A program made the translations under genes and the position numbers. A stretch of 64,000 nt of DNA from Lingula anatina (taxonomy: Eukaryota; Brachiopoda; Lingulata; Lingulida; Lingulidae), in contig NW_019774613.1 of assembly GCF_001039355.2 (NCBI RefSeq), forward strand, positions 38,357-102,356, given 5' to 3'. Within the stretch, counting starts at the first letter, position 1, and every line of letters starts with the position of its first letter. Below, in pieces: positions 1 through 14,400 of the stretch. The notes beneath the pieces were generated by a model, which worked only from the letters and a program-made list of their open reading frames with translations, was not told the origin of the DNA and searched no databases.

Positions 1-2483
1 GATTTGAACAAACCAACCTTTTTAGGAAAAGGTCTGCTTTGGGTAAAAATTGATGTAGGTACAGGAAGGTTCTGAATTCATGGTAAAGGGTACATTTTTC
101 AGAAAAAGAACCCTCACTTTGTAAGCCATGGCCGGTAAGTTTTAAGTCGAATTTTTCAGTTGCAACTGACTGTGCAATTTTACATGGTCAACTCATACCA
201 GTTTGCCTTCTTATCTTAATCCAGTAGAAGAAGGCCTTGATTACGTAAGACACAGATTTCAGGCCTGTAGCTGTGCAATGGGGGAGGAAGGGGGTTCGTT
301 AATTTTTGGAGCTTTTACCAAGAAACCGCCAATGTACCTAGATCAAATTTTTGTTTAGAGGGAAACTTTTTCCATCAAGAAGGGCAGTTTGTTTTGACCC
401 CCCCCCCCCCCCCCCGGCTATGGGCCTGGGTTTACATGTATCTTAATTTCATGAAATTGGTGCCTAGAATTGATTTCTTTTAACTAGATTGATAAACTGT
501 TGAACCTGGGTGGTAATTAAACTCAGGCATTAATGACATTAATTTGGATCCTGTTCATCTCTTTTCTCTATTGCACTGTAATTTTTCTGAATTCTTGCTA
601 TCACTTTAAGGTCAATAAAACTGTAAGGTACTTGTGAGTACGGCAGCAAGCATACTTCATGATATCCTGTTTCAACAAAGATGAACTCTTTCTTGATATC
701 ATGCACATGCAATAACCCTGTCATCAAATGCCCTGCCCTGTGTGTTTACAAAGCCTGTGACATGCCATTTATAATATTAATCAATCTGCGATGGGCTATG
801 GTACATGATGAATTAATATGTCAGGTCCATCAGGGCTGAGCCACTGTAGGAGATACCCGTATAAAGGAGGTGAATGATTTATTGACCTGTGATCTAGATT
901 TTTCATTCTACCATCTGGTGTCAACCTTAGGTCCTATGGCATTTAATCACAGAGGGCTGTTTGCCATATAAGTAACTTATCATCTCTGTAATTCCATTAA
1001 AATTTATTTAAATCAAATTTGTTCCTGCACAATGCTTCTCAAGTCAATGACCCCATGGCATGAATTTGGAAACTGGAAAGGATGGTGTGGCATAATGCTG
1101 TGCAGGTGCATGATTGATTGCAATCAAGACATAAAATCACACTAAAAAAAGAGGACCAATTCATTTAATTGTCATGAAAAATTGTAAGGACTGATATTAA
1201 GTATATTTAAATCTTTGTTGTTTTATTTTTTTCTGAAACAAGTGAGCGAATATATATGTATGCTCCTTCCTAAGCCCCTATCTATCATTTACCACACTGT
1301 TGAAGGTACTGAAGCATTGTGTCATGCACGCATACTTTCATTGTCCTTAGCACTCACAGTGTGCAGTGAATTTATAACAATCCTCAAGGTTGAGTGCAGC
1401 CTGTGAGTCAAACAATATAAAGTCATGCAATTTGAAATGCAAATTTCGTCACTTGTAAATGGTCTCAGGTCTCGTAGAGACTATTTGTTTACAGATAGCT
1501 TTGTACAATCAGCTTGATTATCCTCAGTTTCAGAGGTCATTGGTATATTCATGAGGTAGTGTCCAGAGACTTCTGAAACTCAGAGTAGATAACATAACCT
1601 GACCAACCAAGATGTCTCCATTGCATATCTGGCAAAATTCCCTCATTTATTTACATGTCATGTACCACCTTGGAATGTCAATGCCATTTAGGGCTGATTT
1701 CTTATAAAACTATTGCTCTATGACGATTAATTGTTCCATCTCTGTGGGGACTCATGCTGAATGCAATCAGATTATGAGATTAACAAGCCTCCTCCTGGCA
1801 CTGAGTAGCAGAAAAACTGGGTAGATAAAAGAGGGTAGGGAATACCCACCCTTAATCGCCAATCACCAAGATTAAAACAGCTCAGTCACCAATCACCAAG
1901 ATATATTTAGGCCAATCACCAAGAATACCTGAATCACATTTCACGCAGAATATTTGGCTCAAATAACGCATCACACTTGAAAAATAAGGCCAATCATGCT
2001 GAATGCAAAGGTATTCTCTACAGTTATGAAATAACCTGAACAACCAAGATGTCTCCATTGCATATCTGTCACCCCTCAGTTGTCACGTACCACTTAAATT
2101 GGAATAAATGCTATTTAGGGCTAATTTCCAATGAAACTATTGGTCTATGTAGATCGATCCAACTCTGTGGGGACTCTTGCTGTATGCAGTCAGGTTAAGA
2201 GATTAACATGCCTCCTCCTGGCATTGAGTAGCAGAAAAGCTGGTGGTTATACAAGAACATTGGAAATGGGGGGGGGGTTAATCTGTTAAGCCGATTGTAT
2301 GCAGGGAGACTCTCATTGGAGTTGGATTGATTTACAGCATATAAGACTAATAGTTTCATTGGGAATCAGCTGTAAAATCCCCTTTCCTTAAGTTTTATTT
2401 GCACAGAAACCACAATACTATGCCACTTGTATTATTTATGAACAAAAATTAATTTCCAGGAAAATATATGTTTAAAATTTCAG
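1..2483. other. Non-coding region upstream of the SLC7 gene
   Basis: No supported exon was found. It holds two copies of a poly-C-containing element (about 1-125 and 281-428) and a tandem duplication of about 220 nt (1594-1815 and 2031-2250) that carries palindromic element family B. The missing first coding or 5' UTR exon of the transporter could lie here or outside the window. Confidence 0.5.
1594..2372. repeat. Tandem duplication with MITE-like family B copies
   Basis: The block ATAACCTGA...CATTGCATATCTG at 1594 recurs at 2031 (offset 437). Each copy runs into a family B element (about 1685-1830 and 2117-2372). The second is fuller, with inverted termini AATTTCCAATGAAAC and GTTTCATTGGGAATC and an internal GACTCTTGCTG/CAGGGAGACTCTC pairing. 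Confidence 0.65.
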
Positions 2484-5400
2484 ATGTGTCTCCAGGTTCA
2501 GCCAATAAAGAAGATGCCAATGGTTTGACGCACAGACATCCAGCACGTCTGCCGTCCACCAGCTCACAACTTGGACTGGCCACAAGTGACCAGCTGGCCG
2601 CAGCAGGGGATGGTCCAGAAAAAGTTGAACTGAAGAAAACCATGGGTTTAGTCAGTGGGATAGCACTTATTGTAGGGACTATGATTGGTAAGAATGTATA
2701 CATATTTCACTAACCATGCTTACAAAACTTTGCCCAGAGAGTCATATCATATTCCCTTCATAAGATGAACATTATATCTGGATATTTTTGATGATAGCTG
2801 TATGGATGCTCAACAAAATGTTGAAGGTTTCATTGGTTCATTTGTCAGGGTGTGTGAATAATCAAGCCTTGAAAATGGAATATTTTTAATGTACCCAGAA
2901 TATTTGATAAGTCAAAAAGAAACAATAAGCATGTTTATTCCTGCCAGAATGCTTCCTTATTTGGTAAAAATTAATGTTAATGACATTATTCGCTAGTCTT
3001 GTAAGCTAGAATTGGAAAAATAAATGCTTTTAATAATCAAGTCAATGGGATAGACTTCTTGTTTTCAGGGAATGTCATTGAATGTCTATGAGAGACCATT
3101 AAAGGATTACACAGTTTTCCTTTCATGTAGGTCTGCCATATTTAGAACTTGGCTCTTCTTGATGTGAATGCTCTCTATGTCACTTTTCAGGTTTCAGATA
3201 TGTCTCATTGGAGAGAAAGGGGGAGGGGGGGGGGGAGTTGAAATTTGTCTGCATTGGTTTTGCTCAGTTTCCCACATGTATAATAGTATAATATTATCAA
3301 ATGTTTAATATTTTCAAAATAGATCAAATTTTATTTGACATGTTCCTGTTGGTTGTTTGCAGGTTCGGGGATATTCATCTCACCAGGGGGCGTTATAAGC
3401 AGCACAGGCTCTATTGGTCTGGCACTGGTAGTGTGGGCAGGGTGCGGCATTCTGGCTATTCTAGGTATGGAATTGTATTTAAAAGGCTGTGTAATAGAAT
3501 TTATTTTTTCTAGAGAGTTTCTGCTCTGATGTTTTTTTTTTTTAATTTATTTTTCGGGCAGTGTGCATTGACTTATACCTTCTGCTGAATTGTAATCGCA
3601 TTCTTTTTTGCACACTTGGAGAATTACATTCAGAATTGCTATCATTTTGTTTTCTTATACACTTTTTATCCAATAACAGTAATTGTATGTTATTTGAAAC
3701 TTATTAAATTACCTTGATTTTGTTTACATATATGTATATATTATTTTTATATTTTTATGTATATATATTATTTTTTATAAAAATGTACTGGTACTACTTG
3801 AACATTTGAATAGTATTTTACGTAAAATAACATGAACATTTCTTAAACTTTTTTTTTTTTTTTTTTTTTGAGATACATATGTATATAGCAATTTTATTGT
3901 TTGATACCCAGTAAATTGGGACAAATTATTTGAATAGAGAATTTAAATTCGCCATTTTTTGCTTTGGGTTATTGTAATTTTGCTTTATAGAAAGCATTTC
4001 AGTCTATAAATTAAAAAATATATATATTATGTCTAACTGCTTTATATGCTAATAGTACTAGTGGAGCCTTTTACTCATATAAATTAAAATCATGTGCTAC
4101 AGTAGTCATACTTATTTATTTTTATTTTAAGATGGAAGACATATGATGTACACTAGATCTTTATATAGCAATGAAAAAAATAAATAATATTATTATTTAA
4201 CTTTAATCTTCTCTTTATCATCAAGGTATGGTGGTGCCCTATCCATAACTGTTAAAAAAAATTGATCTGTCAATCCATTGTGAAATACACCAGTGTCTAT
4301 CAGCATTACTCAAAAACTGAAAACTAGAGCCTGAAAAACAAATTTTATCAATTACAGTTTTACGAATGGTATTTGATATTGCATACCTTGGTGATTGTAA
4401 GGGAAAATAGTTGATACTTTGAGGAAAAAACTTTATTTATATAAAGATCTAACACTCATTGACAATACAGAAAGTTACAAGACAGTGTTTATTTTTTGTG
4501 AAATTTTCTTCCTTTTTATTTGAAATAATTCCATATACTGGCAAATATGAAATTAAATGTATCGTAAAAAAAAACTTTTATTTAATACAAGATAATGTCT
4601 TGATACTTTCAGTTGTAAAGGTCACTAAAAATGCTTCCAGATGATAAACTAACCAAAGCCAACAAATTGCCATTGATTTTAGGTTCCTTGTGCTATGCTG
4701 AGCTAGGGACGGCACTAACAAAATCAGGCGGAGAATATGCATACCTTTACGAAGCTTTCGGACCTATCCCAGCATACCTCTTTGCATGGCTGTCAGTGGC
4801 AGTGATAAAAACCTCCTCACTCTCTATCATTATGTTAGCATTTGGACAATACTTATCTGTTGTCATATACGATGGCTGTGGCCCACCTCCTTCTATTCCC
4901 AAAATGATTGCTGCAGCTGCTATTTGTAAGTACAGTGACCTTAATTAACATTGTGTGCGTGCATATGCTTTAGAATAAAATCATTCAATCCTAGGATCCA
5001 CCAAACAATATACGAATACATGTATACAATGCAGAGTATATATTTGGTGGGTCTTATTCGTAGCTAGAATCAAAGTTGCATGGGCATTTTCAATCACTGG
5101 AATAGATAATGTAAAATAAATCATTGCTATTCAGTTATACATGTATGACATGCTTATACATGTAGCTATAAGGTCCTAACTGAGGTATATATAACCTTTG
5201 TTTCAAATGCTCCATATTTACCTGCAGACATAGATATTGGTGAAAAGTCTGAAAAGTTTAACAGTTTAGTCTAATATTAGATAGCTACTGCAAATCACAG
5301 TGCATGTTGGCTCTTCTTTGCTTGTAAGATTCTTTCTCATTCAGTCACAATAGAACTCTTGGTCTAGCTTGTAAGACTGTCTCTGATTCAGTCACAACCT

Positions 5401-8400
5401 TGCATCCCTTTTAAAATTTTCCTCCATCTGAATAAACTCGGACATATTTTTCCATTTACTGCACTTTAGCAGGGTGCCTTAAATTTAGCTTAGCAATGTG
5501 AAAATTTCAAAAAAGGGTTATAGCTTTTTTCTGAAAAAGTGGACCTCCCTGCCCCACCCCTTGGTTGACTTCAAACTGGAAAAATGGCATAAAATCTTCA
5601 TCAAATGTTGATTGGCTCTTACCAGCCAAAAATGCTGTTAAATTAAATTCTTTAGTCTCACTCCTGCATGAATACAGGCCCTGGCATGATTGGCAGCTCC
5701 CCCCCCCCCCCCCCCCTTCAATCATACACAAAATTTCTGAGAATTGGAACTTCTTTTTTCTAATGAATTGACCAAAAAATCTCTTTATTAACTTTGACAT
5801 CTTTAGGTTTGCAGGATTTTAAGGATTTCATGCTTTATTATCTGCATTTTTTAAGCTTGGTTAGTCTGATTTTCTAGCTGCATTTTGGCATTTCTTTTAC
5901 TTAAGACTGCTTTTCTCTAGGATCTTTGTGTTACGCTGAGCTGGGGACCGAAATACCAAAGTCTGGTGGCGAGTACATTTATCTAGGCAGTGCGTTCGGT
6001 CCTGTCCCAGCATTTCTCCATGCATGGCTATCAATTGTTGTTGTTCGTCCTTCCTCTATGGCTATAATATGCCTTGCCTTTGCACACTACACTATGGCAC
6101 CTGTCTATGACAACTGCGGGCCTCCTCAATCAGTGCTGAAACTAACTGCAGTATTAGCTATATGTAAGTATGCTAGGTTAAGTTGGAAAAAATAGCAAAT
6201 TTGCTTTATAAATGGGTTTTTGGGGCATAAAAACAACAGTATTCAGGTATTTTGTGTGGTCTGTTGTATTTTTCCCACTATAACCAAACCAACACCCAAT
6301 GTATCTTTTCCATTAAAAAGAATAGGTGCAAAAAGAATTCAGGATTTCCACAAAATTAGGGTGGCAGTCACAATTTTGTCTGGCCTAACTTATAGCCTCT
6401 GCACCCCAGAATGACAATCATTTAGGACAAAATTAGTTGACTTTTTAAATTATTTTCACTCATAAATTACTGGTATATATGCATGTGCACATGTATATGA
6501 TGATCTTGGTTCAAAATATTAAAGCAGCACTTGTCCAAATTTTCCTCCACAGGAGCACTGTGTTGCACTGAGCTTGGAACTGCTATCCCAAAGTCTGGGA
6601 GTACATATGCATATTTTTATGAGGCTTATGGTCCAGTTCCGGCATTTCTTTTTGTCTGGATCACAATGCTTGTTCAACAACCATCATCATTGGCAATTAT
6701 TACCCTTGCATTTGCGAGGTACACACTGACCCCTGTCTATGGGAACTGTGGGCCTCCACAGGCAATTCTGAAATTGACGGCCTCTGCTGCTTTGTGTAAG
6801 TATAAGGGACCATTCCCAGACCCTATCATACCAACTGTGGATTGATTCCTTTCCAAGGGGATTCTCGCTAAATTGCAATCAACTTTATTGGTTTAGATGT
6901 CTGTCACACCTACTGAAGCTGCTAGGAGGTAATTAAGTGTTGTTTAGCAGCTTCTGTAGGCATGCCAGACTTCTAAGCCGTCAAGCTATTCAGTTGTTTT
7001 GCTATAAATATATTTAATCAAAAACAGTTACAAACCAGGAAGATAGATATAATGAATGGGTTTGAAGTCTCACAAGCAATTTGATTGTTTCAGCAATAAA
7101 CTTGAAACACATCTTGTGGGGATAATCAAAAACACATACTGACAGTCAGAAACAAGGAATTTAAATATTGGTCATCTGGTGGGCTTGAAAATATACAAGC
7201 AAGCACTTGTAGAAAGTTAGAAACTGAGAAAATAGTTGTAAATGCAGATGATATATGTACAGTACATGTACCAAGTGCATTTGTGTCAGTACGTGTATGT
7301 AGATCTTATTTAAAGAAGATAATCATTAAAGGACAGATTTCAGATTGCACGTGTAATTAATGATTTGGGTTCTCGAAGAAACTGTGACAAAAAATGATAA
7401 TATAGTAATTAAGATAATTAAAATTCATTGTTCAACATATGCACCAGGTATATTAAGTATTTCCAATGTAGATTTAATTAGGGCACTGAAAGAGATTGCA
7501 TGAACCCTATATCACTACAGAAAACAATGGTGATCTTTACTGTTTAATGCATCCTGTTTATGATGTCAGATTACACCAGATGATCACTACAGGAATATGC
7601 TGAAGCAATGCCACCAGCATCACTGGGTTAACATTTCAGGGGCAGATTTAGGCCATCTTCTGGGTCTTCTGGAAGATGGTCATGCAGATTTTCAAGTTTA
7701 CATTGTCAGACATCTAATGTTTTCTGTCGGAAGACGGTCAAAAATGGAAGATGGATCAAAAAGATAATTTGAAAGACTGTCAGAAAATATCTCTGGATCC
7801 ATGCACCCTGCATCTGTAGAAGCTATTGCATTATTGCCTTTCTGTATCTGTTGTTTATTGATTACCAACATGCTTTCAAGTGCGTGCCAGGTTTTATCAG
7901 TTAGGCTTCATTCACATGCAATGTCTATTTTCTAAATTCTATTTTCTATTTGCGGTATGTCTTATGATCACGGTCTGTGCCCTGAATATCCCGCGGCGCA
8001 ATTACTGGCAGCGTGAGCCAGTTACTATAAGTTACTACAATGTATAAGTAACTGGCTCGCGCTGCCAGTAATTATGCGGCGGGATATTCTAGGCACATGC
8101 AGACCGTGATCATAAGACATACAGCAAATAGAAAATAGAATTTAGAAAATAGACATTGCATGTGAATGAAGCCTTAGTCCTTGGATCAACTTGGGAGAAA
8201 AATACTCCCTTGGATTTTCTATAAAGACTTCCATATGGCAGAGTTGTCTTCTCCAGCATTTACTCAGTACTGACAGGTCCTACATATGACAGATTTAACT
8301 TTTCAGGAAAGGGATCAGACTTGAGCACTTAATTTTCTCTTTGCCCCCCTTGATCCACCATAAATCTTCATAGTGACTGGTAATTGAATTTATATAATCA

Positions 8401-11400
8401 ATGATAATCAGAGAACATATCAGTATTTGTCATTTAAACTTTGTATAAATCAGTATGGGGCAGTTCCCTAATTGCTAGAGAATGCAGAATTTAAGGCAAA
8501 AACTAGTGCACACTTCTTTAATTTAAACATTGCATGATGCTTGAAAATGTATGAAATATCAATTATCATTTTAATATTGAGAAGAATTTCTCTTAAATGA
8601 CAGCATGATAAAAAATTGTGGTGTGGTTGGTGCATGATTTTAAAAGCGCATTAATATACCCATCTTGATTATATATGGATCTCGGAATGACAATCATTTA
8701 GGACAAAAAGAGTTGGTTTTTAAAAGTAATTATTTTTCACATATTTAAACATTTATGATCTAGATTCAATATATTAATTAAAGCAGCACTTGTACAAATT
8801 TCCTTGACAGGAGCACTGTGTTGCACTGAGCTTGGGACAGCCATTCCTAAGTCTGGGAGTATGTATGCATATTATTTTGAGGCTTATGGTCCAGTTCCGG
8901 CATTTCTTTTTGTGTGGACCACATTGCTCGCAAAAAAACCATCGTCAATGGCAATTATTACCCTTGCATTTGCGAGGTATACACTGACCCCTGTCTATGG
9001 GAACTGTGGGCCCCCACAGGCGATTCTGAAATTGACAGCCTTTGCTGCTTTGAGTAAGTATCAGGGACCATTCCCAGACCCTATCGTACTAACTGTGGAT
9101 TGACCTATCTCCAAGGAGATTCTCGCCAAGTTACAATCAATTTAAACAGCTGTCTGTCATGCCTACTGGAGCTGCTAGGAGATAATTAACTATTGTTTTG
9201 CAGCTGCAGTAGGTGTGCCAGACATCTGAAAGCAATTTAGCCAGAAACCCCTCTGAAAGGGATCAATCCTGTTTGATCGATCTAGGTATGGGAACCCAGT
9301 CTTAGTATTTATATAAATATATCAAAGGCAGATTTGATGAGGGGAATTTTTTTAGGAAGGAAAAAGAACTGGATAAATAATAATGGAGCTGGTACCGGAT
9401 CTAAAGCTCTGTGAATTTTTTTTCTTAGCAATAAAGCTGAATATTTCTTTTTCTCCTGTGCATTAATTGTTTCTTATGATTCACCCTGGAAGTCAGGTGT
9501 CCACAAGTACTGTCTTTGATTTCTTATTCTTTGTTGTTAATGGTAATTGCCATGTACAATGGAAAAATCTTATGACAGGGTATTTCATAATAATGAAATT
9601 TTCTTAAGAGTTCTCTGCGTTTAGAGTGTATTTTTTTTTTTAGAGTGTATTTTAGAGTGTATGTTAGTTGTGTACTTGCTTAGTGCTGATTAAATGAACT
9701 CGATAAAAACATCAAGCAATTTACACAATGTTTCATGCTTGGAATAAGGACATACTGGTATTTAAAAAAAGTGCAGAATAATTTAAGGGTTAGAAACCAG
9801 GAAGATAAATATGACAGCTGGACTTTAAACTACTTTGCAATGAACATACGTAATCAAAAACAGCTAGAAACCAGGAAGATAGATATATGGGTTAAAATTC
9901 ACACAAGCAATTCAATTGTTTCAGCATTAACTAAGCACAAAACAAATCTTGTAGGGATAATTAAAAACAGTCAGATAAAAAAGGAAATTAAATATCGTAA
10001 ATGGGCTTTAAACTACCATGTATACAAGCAAGAGCATGCAGAGAGTAAAAAATGAGAAAATAATGGTATATCTAGATGATACATGTAACAAGTGGATTTG
10101 TATCAGTGTATGTAGATTTTATTTAAAGGAGATGATCATTAAATGACAGATTTCATATTGCATGTGTAATTTAAATGATTTGGGTTAATTGAAGAAACTG
10201 TGAAAAAACCTATAATATTAAGACAATAGATTCATTGTAGAACATACATGTCAGGTATGTCCTTAAGTATTTCCAGTTAAGGTACGAAAGCGATTGCACG
10301 AATCATTCATCACTACGGAAAACAATGGTGATCTTTACTGTTTAATATATGCTGTTGTTAATGATATCAGATTACACCAGATGATCACAAAAGGCATGCT
10401 GAAGCAATGCCACCAGCATCACAGGGTTTATCTATAGAAGCTTTTGCATTATTGTTTTTCTATATCTGTTGTTTATCTTTCCTGCATTTTACAAATGGGT
10501 AAATAACATGTTCCTCAACAAATGTTTGTCTCTTTCTTCCATGTAAAGAACACATGTTTTAAGGATTTCCCCAAAAAATATCCAGATTTAATGTAAACTT
10601 TCTGATATTTTATCCTAAAATTAAATTTTCTTATTGTGACAAAATTAGTTTTTTAAACAAAAAAGCATCATTTATGTCAATATAAAGATTATGATATTTA
10701 TGGTCAGTGAATTATTACAGTATTATTAAATTATATGTCTTTCCATTGCGTATGTCTGCAGTGGTTATTATGGGCATCAACTGTTACTCCGTTAAGCTGG
10801 CGACAAGGGTTCAGAACTTCTTTGCTTTTGCGAAACTGGCTGCAATTGGACTGATTATTGTTGGCGGAATAGTTAAACTTATACAAGGTGAGCAGGTAAT
10901 AATTATGTATTATGTCATGAACAATTATTTAATTTACAGATTGTCACTGCAATGTTTAAAACTGCCATCTTAAGGTTATGATAAACAATCATGACTCTGA
11001 AATATTGTGTAAAAGAAATCTTTACTTGAAGCTGTACTACGTATAAATGTTCTTTTGACAAATTTTTCATCTTTACAATATTGTTAGTTGATTACATAAA
11101 AATGGTGTTAAACCTGTATTAATCTATTGTGTAATTAAGTCTTAAAAATGGAAAAAAAGCAAATTATTGCAGTTTGTCAGATTTAATCATTTACTATGTT
11201 CAGAATCTCAAAATGGAGCAAATTGAACATTTAATATTGTTCTATATATACTTTCTACGTCTCAACAATTTTCTTAGTTGATCATTAAGAAAAGGTTAGG
11301 AAATTAATTGTTTTATGTAAAAAAAGTGTTAAAATGGAAATAAACCCATTTCAGTTTCACATTTTCTCAGATTCAATTCTTAGGTATGTTAACAGTCTTC

Positions 11401-14400
11401 AAAATGATGGCCCTGTGAGTTTCATGACAACAGGCCTATCGGTTTTCCTTGAAATGTGTTTACAGTGTTGCATATATGCTGAAAAGTGAAAAAACAGCAT
11501 AACTTCTACAATAATGGCCCGATCATGCTGATTTTCGAACCTGACCTGCATTTTATGAATATTCATCAGCTCTGTATATAATCAGCCAAAAAGTAAAACT
11601 GCCTTCCATTTATCGTGTTTACAATGAAAGTGCACGGCGCCGTTTAACATAATGTTCTTTTGCATCAGAATTGACAGTAGCCTATTTTGTGCATAGTTAT
11701 TTCCTGTTTTTTGTCTGTACATTTGACAGCTTTGCTGCCTTGTTACATTATGTGCTGGGTTGTTACTGATTACAGTACTTTATAAAGAGAAATAGAAAAA
11801 ATATATTGGTTTGCTTACATGGACAGAAAAAAAGAAAAGTTAATTATCTTTTTTTTAATTCAAAAATAAAAAACTTAAACTTTAACAAAATGAAAATATA
11901 GGACTGGATGACTGATTTATTACTGAAAATTAAAGAATATTGATATTACAGTTAAGAAAATGAACATGAAGGCAAAATTGTTATACATATATCCGGTCCA
12001 TTAATATTTATCTTAATATAATTATTTACTTCTTTTATATCCAGGTAATATCCAACACCTTGGCAATGGGTTTGAAGGCACCTCTAACAATGTGGCTGGA
12101 ATAGCACTGGCATTCTATGATGGGCTGTGGGCTTATGACGGCTGGTGAGGAACATGTAGCTAACAATTGTGTTTATATGATCCACTGTTATATGTGCATA
12201 TAGTGGTCATGCAGGCCTTTCTGAAACTGAAGTTCTGAATCTTTTGATGCTCCTTTCTTGAGCCTCTGAATCACAACTGTTAACGGTAGTTTTTGTACTT
12301 TAAAAATGGCACAGCCGGATCTGCCACACTGAAAACATGATATTCAGTATGCTGAGCAGAGAAGATGGAGTCTCTGTCAACTTGACACTACCTTAAATGG
12401 GTTGATTAATTTTTTAATGATTTCAGCATAAGTAGAACAGGGATCAATATCTAAAAATATACAGAAGAAGCTTAGACCCAAAGTGTTGGCAGCTCGATAT
12501 GCACTTCTGTGAAATTCATACAAATTCATCATTTGTCAAAATTTTAAATTTGCAACATTGAAAAAAAAAATTGTTTTCAGTTAAAGACTATCATGAATGG
12601 TTGGCTTGTTTATTGTAGGAACAACTTGAATTATGCTACAGAAGAGTTGCAGAACCCAACAGTGTAAGTGTAATTGTTTGACAACTTTTGTATTCTTGAA
12701 TGTGACTTTCCATATAAATGTTTGATCAATTTACTTAGTTTAAATTTTCATTGGTAAATCACCACAAAAATTGTTACTTGCTTTTTTACATGTTTGAACC
12801 CAACAGTAGAAGTAGCTGATGGGCCCTTAAAACAAACTGCTCAAAGTACCAGTAATTGTTCAGGGGAAGATGGAGGCCATCTTCTGGGTCTTCCAGAAGA
12901 CAGTCAGAAATTTTCAAGTTTACATTGAAAGTTATTTAATTTTTCTGTCGTAAGACGGTTGAAAAAGGAGGACGGATCAACAAAGATCATTTGGAAGACT
13001 GTCAGAAAATAAATCTGGATTGATCTGCCCCTGTTGTTGACACTTTTCATGTTTTTTCTTATTTCAGAAATCTTCCTCGTGCCATTCTGATTGGCTTGCC
13101 GCTGGTTATGATATGCTATATCCTTGTTAATATTTCCTACTTGAGCGTCATGTCTGCTGCAGAAATTATTGCATCACCTGCTGTGGCTGTTGTAAGTATG
13201 GCCATGAGAAACAATGGTTTTTGAGTAATTTTGACTTCTCTTTTTTACATCTTTTATTACATATACCAGATAAAAAATACACCACTACAACAGACTTTGT
13301 TGAAGTATATAATGTTGGAAGACTAATTAAGATTGGAATATCTATATCAGTATGTTTGACACAATCAGATGACCAACAAAATGGATTTTCCAAGTTTGTT
13401 GACTATTTCTACTTTTTTTCTATAAATTACAGAAGCACAATTAACTAGACTATGTGCAACATTGATTCTTAATTAGGATTTAGGATGTGGAAGATTTTCA
13501 TTCACTCTTATCAAATGTTCATGCCATTTTAGTTTAACAGTTTTGTGCTGCGTACAGCTTCTTAGCTGATTATGATAGAGAACATGTTTACTGTAAGCTA
13601 TGTAATAAAGGTTTTAAATCTTCATTTTACAATATTACAATAGTCCCAGATATAATAGTACTTCAGCTTCTTTGCTGATTAAGATATATATTTACTGTAA
13701 AGTTTGTAATAATTCATTTTACAGTCTTTTATCTTATATATTATTTCAGACATGGGCAGATAGAGTGATAGGCCCAGCAGCCATTATTATTCCTATCTCT
13801 GTGGCAATGTCTACATTCGGTGCTGCTAATGGCACAGCCTTCACAGGTGGCAGGTGGGTCATTTTTTCCTTCTTCTTTTTTTATTTTGTCAAAGCACCAC
13901 ATGCACGTCATTCATTGGCACTAAATCAAACATAACATCATTATTGGCAGCATGAATTATCAGTTTTCCTGTATTAAAGTATGACTTGAATATAGAAATT
14001 AAACTTTTGATTCAGTTTTTTTTTTTTTTTTTTTTTGTGCATGTGTGTGTGTGTGGCGTGTGTGTGTGTGTGAGGCTTTGACACTTATTTATTGTTGTTT
14101 GATGTGAATTATATTCCAGAATTTTTCCGTTGTCATTTTGAATTGACAGGCCCCTATTTTGTGGTATAGCCAAATTAAAGGTCACAAAATAATAAGAGTC
14201 ATTTATTTATTCTGTTTTCCAGCTTTGGTTTGTGGTAGTGACAGATCCACGATTCATCAGATTCTGCCAGAACCTCATAAGATTTCCATTTTTCTGTTCC
14301 CAGGCTTTGTTTTGTGGCAGCCAGAGAAGGCCATCTTATGAGTATTCTGTCCATGGTTCATGTCAAGAAGTACACACCTCTCCCGTCCATGATCTTTACT

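Larger units (their letters stand above)
6404..10478 (+). repeat. Tandem segmental duplication carrying exons 3c and 3d
   Basis: The intronic sequence upstream of 3c (from about 6404, AATGACAATCATTTAGGACA) recurs from about 8683. The similarity continues through the exon and the adjoining MITE. It resumes at the blocks AAACAATGGTGATCTTTACT (about 7525 and 10320) and GCATTATTG (about 7830 and 10447). The two copies are offset by roughly 2.3 kb. The first copy carries an extra inserted element at about 7638-7802 that the second lacks. Confidence 0.8.

Noticed and set aside
9735-10055. 106-codon plus-strand frame after cassette 3d
   Set aside because: Lys/Asn-rich intronic sequence, part of the duplicated intron; the matching part of the first copy is not open.
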